Assembly (NCBI GenBank): GCA_044220535.1
Contig: JBGAQU010000040.1
Location: 1 to 23,862 of the forward strand
From: JBDHTS01 sp044220535
GTDB taxonomy: Bacteria; Pseudomonadota; Alphaproteobacteria; Micavibrionales; Micavibrionaceae
Direction of reading: 5' to 3'
Length of the DNA stretch: 23,862 bases
The notes under the pieces were generated by a model. That model made no database searches. It saw only the letters and a list, made by a program, of their open reading frames with translations, and was not told the origin of the DNA. Position numbers and translations under genes: made by a program. This document shows positions 7,735 through 15,634 of the stretch, piece after piece. Every line of letters begins with the position of its first letter. Position 1 is the first letter of the stretch.

Positions 7735-8476
7735 CCTTTGCCTCGTTCCTCAGCTTGTCCACAAGTTCCTCTGTGCTTGCCACCTTGATGCCGGCTTTGC
7801 GGACAGGGGGGTCCTCAACTTTCAGAGTCTGTACGCGCGGCGTGATGTCGACGCCCAGCGATTCCGGAGTCAGCGTCTCCAGCGGCTTCTGCTTTGCCTT
7901 CATGATGTTGGGCAGGGAGGCAAAGCGCGGCTGGTTCAGCCGCAGGTCGGTGGTAACGATGGCAGGAAGTTTCAGATTCAACGTTTCCAGGCCGCCGTCG
8001 ATTTCGCGTTTCACCGTCGCCTTGCCGTCGCCGATATCGATCTTTGATGCAAACGTTGCCTGGCCCCAGCCGAGCAGGCCCGCCAGCATCTGGCCGGTCT
8101 GATTGTTGTCGCCGTCGATGGATTGTTTACCCATCAGCACCAGGCCGGGTTGTTCCTTCTCGACGATTTTTTTCAGCAGTTTGGCAATGGCTAAAGGCTG
8201 AAGTTCATTGTCCGTCTGGATCAGGATGGCACGGTCCGCGCCCATGGCGAGGGCCGTGCGCAATTGCTCTTGCGCCTGCTGGATGCCTGCGGTGACGACA
8301 ATGATCTCCGTCGCCTTGCCGGCTTCCTTCAGCCGCACCGCTTCCTCCACCGCAATCTCGCAGAAAGGGTTCAGCGACATTTTGACATTCGCCGTTTCCA
8401 CCCCCGTCTTGTCCGATTTCACCCGGACGGCAACGTAAGCATCAACAACACGTTTAACGGGGACGAGGATTTTCAT
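7727..8476 (-). CDS. etfB: Electron transfer flavoprotein beta subunit
   Basis: Soluble subunit that, with EtfA, carries electrons from acyl-CoA and other flavin dehydrogenases to ETF-quinone oxidoreductase. The product has 249 residues. The ETF-beta signature lies at about 155-190 (VKREIDGGLETL...TTDLRLNQPRF), and the AMP-binding loop is GKQSIDGDNNQTG at 116-128. MKILVPVKRVVD is a textbook start. It lies 15 bases after the SpoVR gene on the same strand and has no strong Shine-Dalgarno of its own, so it probably depends on that operon. The usual partner etfA is not downstream: a convergent small gene follows at once. Identity is certain; the location is odd. Confidence 0.96.
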   Translation of the reverse strand: MKILVPVKRVVDAYVAVRVKSDKTGVETANVKMSLNPFCEIAVEEAVRLKEAGKATEIIVVTAGIQQAQEQLRTALAMGADRAILIQTDNELQPLAIAKLLKKIVEKEQPGLVLMGKQSIDGDNNQTGQMLAGLLGWGQATFASKIDIGDGKATVKREIDGGLETLNLKLPAIVTTDLRLNQPRFASLPNIMKAKQKPLETLTPESLGVDITPRVQTLKVEDPPVRKAGIKVASTEELVDKLRNEAKVI

Positions 8477-8491
8477 CGGGCGTTCTTGAAC

Positions 8492-10183
8492 TCACGGATG
8501 GTTGGGCCGGAAAGCCACAGTATTGGGTACTTTGACAGAACCAATATGCGGCTTCGAGTTCATGGTTTTAACTATTTTTCCCGTTTCGTCAATACTCTGC
8601 AGTACGACCGGATACTGCCAAATCCTTGAAGAAAGGTGGTTGAGTATGGTTTGCATGCCCTTTTCATCCAAAGGTTTCCCATTGAAAGCTTTATGATGCA
8701 AGACCAGCTCGAATGTTTTTGGATCGTGATAGGCCACCCTTATGTCCGGTCTGTCCGACCAGGCGTGACCTTGCGGAAGGCTATGCCCTTCGCCAAAACG
8801 GTATTGGGCGGTCATTTTTTGACGTATATCCTTATATCCATCCTCGTCATGGATCGATTTGACTTCGACAAAGGCAGCCTTGTCGCCGTCATGAATTGAG
8901 AACAGACGGAAATAGCGGATAAGCTTGGGCGATAGATATTGGGCAATAAAGGATTCATCCTCATAATTGTCTTTTGTCGTTTTGAAGACTTTTAGCCAAT
9001 TTTTATTACCGGCGATTTCGGGCCGCCACTTATAATCCTCTTCCGTCGGATCCATACAGATACGTTCGATATCAGACCAGATCTGGAAGCCGAACGCGTA
9101 GGGGTTCATATGGGCCTGATCAGGCTGAAACTCGGCGACCGTTGTATGTAAGTTAAGGAAATCCGCATACATGCCAGAGTCGATAAGATCAAGCTTTTGC
9201 ATGTCCGTCATCAGGCGGTGATGCCAATAGCTGGCCCAGCCTTCATTCATAACCTGCGTTGTGGATATAGGCAGGAAGAATTGCCTCAATTCACAAAAAG
9301 ATTCAATGAACTGTCTTTGCCATGGTTTGAGGGCGGGGCCGTTTTCTTGAGCATACCGTAAGATGTTTTCTTCATAAGATGGTGCATCCTGCGCGTTCTG
9401 ATTGGCTGCTTTCTCAAACGCTTCCCATGACAGGTTTGAATCAGCCGATCCGCGATCCAGATCAACGTGCTTTTGCATCATTTCAAAACGCGCGACCAAG
9501 CGTTTCTGCTGTTGTTCAGGGGACAGTTTTTTAGCTTTTGGATATATATCCATCGCATGCGATTGCCATGCATGGCATGCATCCAGAAATTGTTCTACTT
9601 CTCCGGCGCCGTATTGTTCTTCACATTTACGCACGAATTCTTTCAGACGATTAACATCATTCAGAACCCTGGATTTATTGATTGATTTGAAGTTGATATT
9701 GCCCTTGCTGAAGGAATTGTGGCCGATGCATGCATGGGCAATCACCAAAAGCTGTTCTGTTTTCGTGTTTGTATCCATACAGAAAGTAAGGGCAGGGTCG
9801 GTAGAAAATATGACTTCGAAAAGCTTGCCCATCATCCCGGCATTATAAGCCCATTCCTGTGTCACAAGTCTTTTGCCAAAGGACCAGTGATCATAGGGCA
9901 GGGAAGGAAGGCCGCTCACCATGGCGTTGAGCATTTGTCTTTGATTGACCATCTGGATCTGGTTTTCCACGAAATCCAGGCCATATTTATCACGGCCGAT
10001 AATTTCAAAAACCTCTTTGGCGAGATCCATGAAATTGTCCGGAATATCCGGATTGTTTTCAGCTTCAGGCTTTCTTAAAACCGGATAGGTCCATGTATCT
10101 GCCTTTTTAAAAATATCCCAGCCATCGACATAGTTACCAAGAAGATCTTGAAGTTTTTGTTTGTACGTATCGTTTTCTTCCAT
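8492..10183 (-). CDS. SpoVR family protein (YcgB-like)
   Basis: Cytoplasmic protein of unknown biochemical activity, named for a Bacillus cortex mutant and known in proteobacteria as YcgB, part of the PrkA/DUF444/SpoVR stress module. The product has 563 residues, somewhat longer than the roughly 510 of YcgB because of about 65 extra residues at the amino end. Recognisable landmarks are HWSFGKR (99-105), AHACIGHNSF (149-158), the VMNEGWASYWHH histidine/glutamate motif at about 315 and a conserved INPYAxGF-like segment (MNPYAFGFQIW). The His/Glu motifs resemble metal-binding sites, which is inference. GGGAG precedes the ATG. It is third in the operon, 25 bases after DUF444 and 15 before etfB. 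Confidence 0.93.
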   Translation of the reverse strand: MEENDTYKQKLQDLLGNYVDGWDIFKKADTWTYPVLRKPEAENNPDIPDNFMDLAKEVFEIIGRDKYGLDFVENQIQMVNQRQMLNAMVSGLPSLPYDHWSFGKRLVTQEWAYNAGMMGKLFEVIFSTDPALTFCMDTNTKTEQLLVIAHACIGHNSFSKGNINFKSINKSRVLNDVNRLKEFVRKCEEQYGAGEVEQFLDACHAWQSHAMDIYPKAKKLSPEQQQKRLVARFEMMQKHVDLDRGSADSNLSWEAFEKAANQNAQDAPSYEENILRYAQENGPALKPWQRQFIESFCELRQFFLPISTTQVMNEGWASYWHHRLMTDMQKLDLIDSGMYADFLNLHTTVAEFQPDQAHMNPYAFGFQIWSDIERICMDPTEEDYKWRPEIAGNKNWLKVFKTTKDNYEDESFIAQYLSPKLIRYFRLFSIHDGDKAAFVEVKSIHDEDGYKDIRQKMTAQYRFGEGHSLPQGHAWSDRPDIRVAYHDPKTFELVLHHKAFNGKPLDEKGMQTILNHLSSRIWQYPVVLQSIDETGKIVKTMNSKPHIGSVKVPNTVAFRPNHP

Positions 10184-10208
10184 TTTTTATACTCCCTGTT
10201 CTTTTTTA

Positions 10209-11684
10209 TTATGGGGTGTAGGAAAGCGCTGCAGCCGGTGTGCGGTCTTTGGTAAAGAAGCTCCGGAAAACCGGCCAGATATCTGAACGCTGGTTGATTT
10301 TACCCATAAAGAACTTGTCCGCATTTTCCTTGGCAATCTTCTCATAAGAATTCCAGAGTTCAGGACTGTAAGAGTAGCTATGCATGGGGTTGTTAACGTC
10401 CCTTGCTTCTGCGTAAAAATACCCCTGCAGATTGGGTATCATCTCTCGCATAAGCCTGACCGTTTCCGGATTGTCGGATGTCATATTGTCGCCATCCGAC
10501 ACGTGCGCGCCGTAGATGTTCCACTCCGCCGGGGAATAATTTGGACGCCCGGTGATTTTGGAACCTGTCTTGATAATTTCCATCATTTTTAGATGTGCCG
10601 GCGAAACCAGCGTTCCGCCGTTTTCAATGTCTTTATTGAAGAATGTATCTTCATCCACTTCCTTAGCGACTGTGGTGTGGCGAATAAAGACAATATCCAC
10701 CTGTTTATGATTGCGGCTGACCATTTCACTCAAAAGCCAGAAGAAAAGTTTTGCACGCTTCTTTCCTTCCTCATTCACAGAAGCGGAAACGTCCATCTGG
10801 CAGACAATCAGCGCTTTACTGGTGGGTACCGGCTTCGCTTCCGTGTGCCGGTAACGCAGATCCGTGGTTTCGTTCCATTGCGGGATCAGTCTTTTCTTGC
10901 CCCGCAATTCTGCAACAGTATCTTCCATGATTGAAACCCTGAACAGGTCTTCTTTGGAAAGATCCTGAAGCGGGCTTGTTTTGGCAGCCTTGATAGCGGC
11001 TTCCAGCGCCGCAATTTTTGTTTTTCTTGGTATGATAATCTGGGAATGGAAAGCTTTTTTTGCTTCACTAGACGGCTTCAGTATTCCCAGAATTTCTTCA
11101 AGCAGCTCGATAATCTGATCGTCTATCGGTGTTTCCGCACCTCTGATTCTTGCGCGCCGGCGCAGCATGGATTGACGCATATCCAGCTGGCTCATAGGAC
11201 CTTGAGACGCATAACCAGATCGCTTGTATTCGATTTCCTCAGAATCCGTTTCGATTTTTTTGGTCTGGTTCGGAAGGCCAAGATCGTTAAAGGCACGATT
11301 ACGATAATCTTCAATTGAAAAGATGAAGGCGATTTCACCGCCTGCTTCGGAATCGGAAGGCTTGCCTGCGTCTTTTCCTTTTCCGTCTTCTGTGCCTCCA
11401 CCGGAGGGTTTTTTGAAACGATCTCCGACAACGAACTTCTCATTTCCAGGCAGGACAAAATCCTTTGAGCCTCCGTTTCCGTGTTGAATATGCGGTTCGT
11501 CCAGATCGCTTTTGGGGATCGTGTAAACGAGATCTTCCTTACCGATATCGCCCATGACAGAACGGCCTATGGCTCTTTCATAGGCGTCGTCGATATGTTT
11601 TTTGTAACGGCCTTCAAAGCGTTGACGGCTGCCAATGTTGTCATTGCCAGTGTCGTCGTTCCGTGTGTCGATTAAGCTTCCCAT
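10209..11684 (-). CDS. DUF444 / YeaH family protein with von Willebrand A-like domain
   Basis: YeaH-type protein of the PrkA module; the molecular role is unknown, though partners of AAA+ proteins often carry such a domain. The product has 491 residues. The amino third is charged and partly low in complexity, with a Gly/Lys/Asp-rich linker at about 94-116. The carboxy part has an integrin-like fold, with MDVSAS at 297-302 matching a DxSxS metal-ion (MIDAS) site and NGGTLVSPA further on giving the conserved Thr. A GGGAGG site precedes the ATG. It follows prkA by 133 bases, a gap that holds a strong hairpin, and precedes SpoVR by 25. A vWA protein beside an AAA+ ATPase suggests a MoxR/vWA-like chaperone pairing; that is inference. 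Confidence 0.92.
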   Translation of the reverse strand: MGSLIDTRNDDTGNDNIGSRQRFEGRYKKHIDDAYERAIGRSVMGDIGKEDLVYTIPKSDLDEPHIQHGNGGSKDFVLPGNEKFVVGDRFKKPSGGGTEDGKGKDAGKPSDSEAGGEIAFIFSIEDYRNRAFNDLGLPNQTKKIETDSEEIEYKRSGYASQGPMSQLDMRQSMLRRRARIRGAETPIDDQIIELLEEILGILKPSSEAKKAFHSQIIIPRKTKIAALEAAIKAAKTSPLQDLSKEDLFRVSIMEDTVAELRGKKRLIPQWNETTDLRYRHTEAKPVPTSKALIVCQMDVSASVNEEGKKRAKLFFWLLSEMVSRNHKQVDIVFIRHTTVAKEVDEDTFFNKDIENGGTLVSPAHLKMMEIIKTGSKITGRPNYSPAEWNIYGAHVSDGDNMTSDNPETVRLMREMIPNLQGYFYAEARDVNNPMHSYSYSPELWNSYEKIAKENADKFFMGKINQRSDIWPVFRSFFTKDRTPAAALSYTP

Positions 11685-11780
11685 GGTAACCTCCCGTATT
11701 TTCGGCCATCGGGATGCCTTTCAGAGGCAATCCTTCAGACTCTTTTTTATGTGTTAGGCAGATTTTAAACGTGTGGAGAT

Positions 11781-11812
11781 AAGAGTGACGGCAAAGATAT
11801 GCCGCCACTCTT
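11781..11812 (-). other. Intercistronic hairpin between prkA and DUF444
   Basis: A 13-base inverted repeat (11781-11793 against 11800-11812, one G-T wobble or mismatch) around a six-base loop, starting six bases after the prkA stop. On the minus strand no T-run follows, so it is not a standard terminator. It is more likely an RNA-stabilising, processing or partial-attenuation element that lets prkA be made in excess of the downstream genes. Confidence 0.6.
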
Positions 11813-11817
11813 TCGTA

Positions 11818-13950
11818 TTACAACGTGTGCTTATTGTCTTTCCACCACTTCACTTCTCGTTGGACCATCTTTGCGCTACGACCTTCGCCCATCATGCGTT
11901 TGACGAAGCCGCGATGTTCTTCTTCAGCCTCCGCGGTTTTTTTCTTGCCGAATGAAGTGATTTCGGCAAGATCGGAAAGTTGGGAAAAGACGATTTTTTC
12001 CATCGCATCCTTGAAGATCTGCGATGATGTCCAGTCAGGCATGTGGTTATTATTTTCCAGCCTGTATTCAAGCGCAAAATTCACAAGGGCCGGGCGGAAT
12101 TTTTCATGATTCCTGATGTCGCCAGGCTTTTCCACTTCATCCTGCATTTTTTTATGCAGTTCTTCGAAAGGCACGGGTTCCTGTGTGTCCGGATCTATGT
12201 AATCTTTACCTTTCGTCCATGCGCGCGCCCAATCGATGTATTGTTCGAATTTACTTTGGGCATATCCTGCGGATGTATCCAGAGCAGCCGCGCGTATGGT
12301 CTTGTTGATATAGCGAAGGTATTCTTTCTTCACATACCCTTCAACAAGGGCCAGGTACTTTTTCCTTAAATCCTCAGTTGCAATTTTATCACTGTGGGTG
12401 ATCGAATCTTTGAGCACGGCGATCAGGTGCACGGGATCGGCAGTCGTTTCGCCATCCCTGGATGCATTGTGGTTGAAGGCAGCCGACAATGAGTCGAACA
12501 CAATCCGCCTGTCGATGCCGGTCATGCCTTCTTTCGGACCGTCCTGGGTTCTGGCATGCGCCCTGTATTCAAAAATCGTCTTTGACTTAGGAACGGTTTC
12601 TTTAAGGTTTTCACCATTATATACGCGCAACTTGGCCGCCATAAGGGCTTCCGCTTCATCGGGCTTTGTATTGCCGTCGATTCCAGGCGGGGTTTTCAGG
12701 CGCGTCAAGACAGAGAATTCGGCAAGAAGATCTAGAGTTTTCGGAGAAATCTTGCAGTCTTTGTAGTCGCCTTCGCGAAGATATTTTTCAAGGATTTTTC
12801 TTTCTTCGCTCACACGTAACGTATAAGGAACGGTTATAAGGTTGGTCCGGCTGATGAACGCCGCGTTGTCGGCATTTGCGCTAAACCGTGCGTATTCGCT
12901 ATCGTTCAAATGCGCAAGGATCAAGCTGTCCGAAGGGAAGCGCCCAATGCCGTTTACCCCGGAGAACATGCCTTCTTCCGTCGCAGTCAGCATGCAGGTC
13001 AGCGCCTTGGGGTTTTCAAGCTTCAAGATCTCGACCAGTTCAACAATACCCTGATGCCCTCTGATCAGAGCGGCAGCACGATAGTTGTAAACGTCGGGAT
13101 GGCTTTCGGAGTAGGAAGGATCAAGGCCAAGTTTGTTAATATCGGTGCGGCCAACGAAATCACCTTCGTCCTGGTTGTTTGCAGTGCCTGCCGTTACGCT
13201 TGCAATTCCGCGCTGAGCATCCATCGAAGGGAATACGCGTACGACATCGAAGATTTCCGAAGGGTCGGCATCCACTTCTTCCGGATCGATATTCAGTTCT
13301 TGCGCTTTTATCAGTTTGTATTCTTCAGTGCGCTGTTGAACCCAGCTGGAAGGGCGAGCGCGGAAATACCGGGCTGGTATACCGTATTCTTCCTGCATAA
13401 TGGATATGGTTTCGTCGGATTCATTGAAAAGGCAAAGCGGGCTGTCGTTTGCGTCAGACTTTTTCCCTGCCATGGGGCCGTGTTTTGCCCGTAAAACGTA
13501 GTAGGGTTCTTTTTCCGCAAGTCGTTTGATTATTTCAGCGAGCGTTGATTTACCACCGCTGACCGGGCCTTTCAGCATCATAATCTTTTTTCTGGCGGCG
13601 CCGCCTCTTTCCGCATCCTCAAGATGTTCGGCGATTTGCGTGACAACGTCAAAGCCGCCGTCTTTTTCACCGCCGTAAAACTCTTTAAATGCAGGATAGC
13701 GTCTGATTACCTTGTTTTCGTATGCCGGGCCGAGCAGGGAGTCCTTGGCTGTATCAATATATTCAGGTTCCCCGAATGCTTTGAGCAGGCGGCCGAACAT
13801 AAGCATATAGGCACTTTTATCCGTACGGCACATATCAAGGTATTGATCCAGTCCCATAGCTTTTTCTTTACGGGAGTCCTGCCGGTCCCTCAGGCGTGCG
13901 AAAACGCCTGATTTTTCCGCGGAATTTCTGGGAAGAGTATTCTGTGACAT
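11818..13950 (-). CDS. prkA: PrkA/YeaG serine protein kinase, AAA+ domain
   Basis: AAA+ ATPase with a carboxy-terminal kinase-like domain; in enterobacteria YeaG is tied to nutrient and stationary-phase stress, and the Bacillus protein to sporulation. The product has 710 residues, longer than the ~640 of YeaG mainly through the amino end. Walker A is GPVSGGKST at 128-136. The amino-terminal region (about 30-100) carries the family's DQYLDMCRTDKSAYMLMFGR-like start. The sequence then runs through ARYFRARPSSWVQQRT-like and FVGRTDINKLGLDPSYS segments into the PrkA carboxy domain. AGGATGGGG precedes the ATG. It is the first gene of prkA-DUF444-SpoVR-etfB. The upstream region is AT-rich and holds inverted repeats that could be regulatory. 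Confidence 0.94.
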   Translation of the reverse strand: MSQNTLPRNSAEKSGVFARLRDRQDSRKEKAMGLDQYLDMCRTDKSAYMLMFGRLLKAFGEPEYIDTAKDSLLGPAYENKVIRRYPAFKEFYGGEKDGGFDVVTQIAEHLEDAERGGAARKKIMMLKGPVSGGKSTLAEIIKRLAEKEPYYVLRAKHGPMAGKKSDANDSPLCLFNESDETISIMQEEYGIPARYFRARPSSWVQQRTEEYKLIKAQELNIDPEEVDADPSEIFDVVRVFPSMDAQRGIASVTAGTANNQDEGDFVGRTDINKLGLDPSYSESHPDVYNYRAAALIRGHQGIVELVEILKLENPKALTCMLTATEEGMFSGVNGIGRFPSDSLILAHLNDSEYARFSANADNAAFISRTNLITVPYTLRVSEERKILEKYLREGDYKDCKISPKTLDLLAEFSVLTRLKTPPGIDGNTKPDEAEALMAAKLRVYNGENLKETVPKSKTIFEYRAHARTQDGPKEGMTGIDRRIVFDSLSAAFNHNASRDGETTADPVHLIAVLKDSITHSDKIATEDLRKKYLALVEGYVKKEYLRYINKTIRAAALDTSAGYAQSKFEQYIDWARAWTKGKDYIDPDTQEPVPFEELHKKMQDEVEKPGDIRNHEKFRPALVNFALEYRLENNNHMPDWTSSQIFKDAMEKIVFSQLSDLAEITSFGKKKTAEAEEEHRGFVKRMMGEGRSAKMVQREVKWWKDNKHTL

Positions 13951-13991
13951 TATTTTAGCCCCATCCTGTTGTCGTTTTTGTTTTGTATTAC

Positions 13992-14010
13992 GCTTTGATT
14001 AATTCAAAGC
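13992..14010. repeat. Perfect 7-5-7 inverted repeat upstream of prkA
   Basis: GCTTTGA and TCAAAGC separated by TTAAT. It lies about 40 bases before the prkA start, so it may be an operator or a leader hairpin in the prkA mRNA. No regulator is known to me for this exact site. Confidence 0.45.
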
Positions 14011-14240
14011 AAGCACACAGCAAATTCGATTACATAGACTGTGTCAATAGATGAATACAGTTTTTATTTAGAATTCTGTGGAAATACTGTATTTGCTGAA
14101 TTATATAAATATAGAATAATTTTTTCGTAATAATAAATGGATCGGATTTAGTAAAATAAATTTTAAATAATTTAAATTACGTTAAAAGTACATATGTTAA
14201 AAAATTTCGATTCGGGAAAATATTTAATAAAAAGGGTTTT

Positions 14241-14260
14241 GAAGAAATGGTAATTTCTTC
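14241..14260 (-). terminator. Possible weak terminator of tRNA-Arg(CCT)
   Basis: A perfect 8-base stem (GAAGAAAT/ATTTCTTC) with a four-base loop. On the minus strand it lies 46 bases past the tRNA, and a CTTTTT run begins seven bases further on. The stem is AT-rich, so termination would be weak. Confidence 0.3.
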
Positions 14261-14305
14261 ATATGTATAGCAAGTAATTTTAAAGTAATGGTGGTTTTAA
14301 AGAAA

Positions 14306-14382
14306 TGGCGTCCCCGAGAGGATTTGAACCTCCGGCCAACAGTTTAGGAAACTGCTGCTCTATCCAGCTGAGCTACGGGGAC
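14306..14382 (-). tRNA. tRNA-Arg (anticodon CCT)
   Basis: Folded by hand on the minus strand. The acceptor arm GTCCCCG pairs with CGGGGAC, followed by discriminator G and an encoded CCA. The D arm is GCTC...GAGC. The anticodon arm GCAGT/ACTGT closes the loop TTCCTAA, giving anticodon CCT, which reads AGG. The T arm is GGAGG, loop TTCAAAT, then CCTCT. It is 77 bases including CCA. It stands alone between the AT-rich prkA upstream region and a divergent pair of exported-protein genes. Confidence 0.95.
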
Positions 14383-14444
14383 GCAAGAGGCCGTAAGCCG
14401 CTTAAAACCATACATAACCCGCTTCAGGCCGGTGATGCAAGCTT

Positions 14445-14474
14445 TTGACCGTGATCAGAAGGGCTCTATATGAT
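14445..14474 (+). promoter_or_regulatory. Candidate sigma-70 promoter for the exported-protein pair
   Basis: TTGACC at 14445-14450 and TATGAT at 14469-14474 with an 18-base spacer. A start near 14481 would give a short leader carrying CAGGG ahead of the ATG at 14502. A second TATAAT at 14474-14479 overlaps but has a 23-base spacing. Confidence 0.45.
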
Positions 14475-14501
14475 ATAATAAGCTATCAAACAGGGTGAAC
14501 C

Positions 14502-15136
14502 ATGCGTTTTACGACGATCAATCGAACAATGGCTTATGGCCTGTTTCTGGGAGAATCCTGATATTTCCAGCCGTAACGCCTACGGTTGCCCTGGCGCAGG
14601 CAGGAAAAACCGAGATACCGCTTCCTTATCCTGGTTATAATCCTGACCGTGACAGGGCAATGGCGGATTGTACGCAGCAGGTTATGCCTACCAAAGGCAT
14701 ATCGTCCGATACCATCATGCGTAGCAATGCTTTTAAATTTACACCCGGCATTGCCCGCCAGATTCAGGATTGCGTTGCAAAAAAGGGATATCAGTACGAT
14801 TCACCTACCGCCGCGCGGGCGGATAATCTTTCAGATTCTGAAAAAATGGCGCCAAAAGATAATGGCGGTGCGAGCCTTACAGATAAGCCGCCACCGCAAG
14901 GGAACGTACCGGCAGCCACTGTGAAGCCCGTTCCCATGCTGCCGATGCCCGATGCTGAAAAAGCGAATGACGAATCGAAACCGAAAACAGAAACCGATGC
15001 TGTTGCTGTAGAGGAAAAAGACATAAAGACCGTGCCGGGTGCTGAACTTCCGGTTGTCCGCAAGCGTCAGCCGGTCTTTGTTGAGCCCGAGAGTCGTGCG
15101 GGATCATCCGGTAAACCTATTTTTCTTAAAAACTAA
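14502..15136 (+). CDS. Exported hypothetical protein with a frameshift in its signal peptide
   Basis: Unknown function. After the likely cleavage site (ALAQA/GK) the mature part has two cysteines (MADCTQQ and IQDCVAKK, a possible disulfide), then a long proline-, lysine- and acid-rich tail typical of an unstructured periplasmic segment. The ATG at 14502 with CAGGG upstream gives MRFTTINRTMAYGLFLG and then stops at 14559. The neighbouring frame continues ILIFPAVTPTVALAQA, which completes a normal signal peptide. One missing base between about 14545 and 14558 therefore separates the two parts; repaired, the protein would be 211 residues. The long frame can also be opened by GTG at 14495, but that product would have no proper signal peptide. 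The next exported-protein gene begins 15 bases after this stop. Confidence 0.6.
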
Positions 15137-15151
15137 AAGGGAATTTTGATC

Positions 15152-15556
15152 ATGAGACGACAATCAATGGCTGTTTTTGCGGGCTTGCTCGCCCTTGTTC
15201 CGTGGAGTTCCGGCGTATGTTTAGCGGCGGACATGGGTGCCATGCCCATGGAAAAAAACATTACAGGTACGGGCGTACCCATCCCACCGTCTGCGCAGGC
15301 CGCTATCGGCGCTAAAACGTCCGGTCTGGTTGCGGCGGGCACGGCACCGTCTAGCGGGCAAAAAACAAATCGTCCCGCGCCGTTAGCGGGCGACAGCTCG
15401 GTAAAGGATATGTTTCTGGGGCAGGGCGGGGCAGGCCAAAACAATGCCGCACAGCAAAAGCTTGAGGGGAAAGTCCGGTATCGCGTGGCAGGGCATGAAA
15501 CGGTGGCAGATCAGAAATCCGAGAAGCCAAAGCGCGTCTTCAATAACCTGGATTAG
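15152..15556 (+). CDS. Small exported hypothetical protein
   Basis: A 134-residue protein of unknown function. The amino end MRRQSMAVFAGLLALVPW is a clear Sec signal peptide: two arginines, a hydrophobic core, and probable cleavage after VCLAA at about 26. The mature part is rich in Ala, Gly, Pro and Gln, has no cysteine, and looks unstructured except for a short VRYRVAGHETV stretch near the end. AAAAGGGA sits ten or so bases before the ATG. It is the second gene of a pair with the preceding exported protein and is closed by a strong terminator. I found no lipobox, so it should be periplasmic or secreted rather than a lipoprotein. Confidence 0.65.
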   Translation: MRRQSMAVFAGLLALVPWSSGVCLAADMGAMPMEKNITGTGVPIPPSAQAAIGAKTSGLVAAGTAPSSGQKTNRPAPLAGDSSVKDMFLGQGGAGQNNAAQQKLEGKVRYRVAGHETVADQKSEKPKRVFNNLD

Positions 15557-15573
15557 GTTTGGTCTTTTAAATT

Positions 15574-15613
15574 AAAAAAGCCACCCTTTACATGATAAAG
15601 GGAGGCTTTTTTT
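15574..15613. terminator. Bidirectional intrinsic terminator
   Basis: AAAAAAGCC-A-CCCTTTA, a five-base loop, then TAAAGGG-A-GGC followed by seven T. The stem has a single A-A mismatch and is flanked by an A-run and a T-run, so it works on both strands. It ends the exported-protein pair from the left and the OmpA-like gene from the right. Confidence 0.88.
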
Positions 15614-15634
15614 AATGGGAAATTCTTCGCAATT

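Larger units (their letters stand above)
13951..14305. other. AT-rich non-coding region upstream of prkA
   Basis: About 355 bases without a gene, clearly more AT-rich than the flanks, especially 14040-14240. It must hold the prkA operon promoter and the 3' end of the tRNA transcript. On the minus strand a perfect TTGACA lies at 14047-14042, about 92 bases before the prkA ATG, but the hexamer 17 bases on (TTTGCT) is a poor -10, so this would need an activator or is chance. It also contains spaced CTGT/ACAG half-sites at about 14017, 14039, 14057, 14076 and 14087, of which AATACAGT (14054-14061) and ACTGTATT (14086-14093) form an inverted pair. I see no small ORF with a believable ribosome site. 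Confidence 0.5.

Noticed and set aside
14495..14501. GTG at 14495 as the true start of the exported protein
   Set aside because: It yields a polar, acidic amino end and breaks the signal peptide, whereas the ATG at 14502 plus one restored base gives a normal one. It is kept only as an alternative in the entry.
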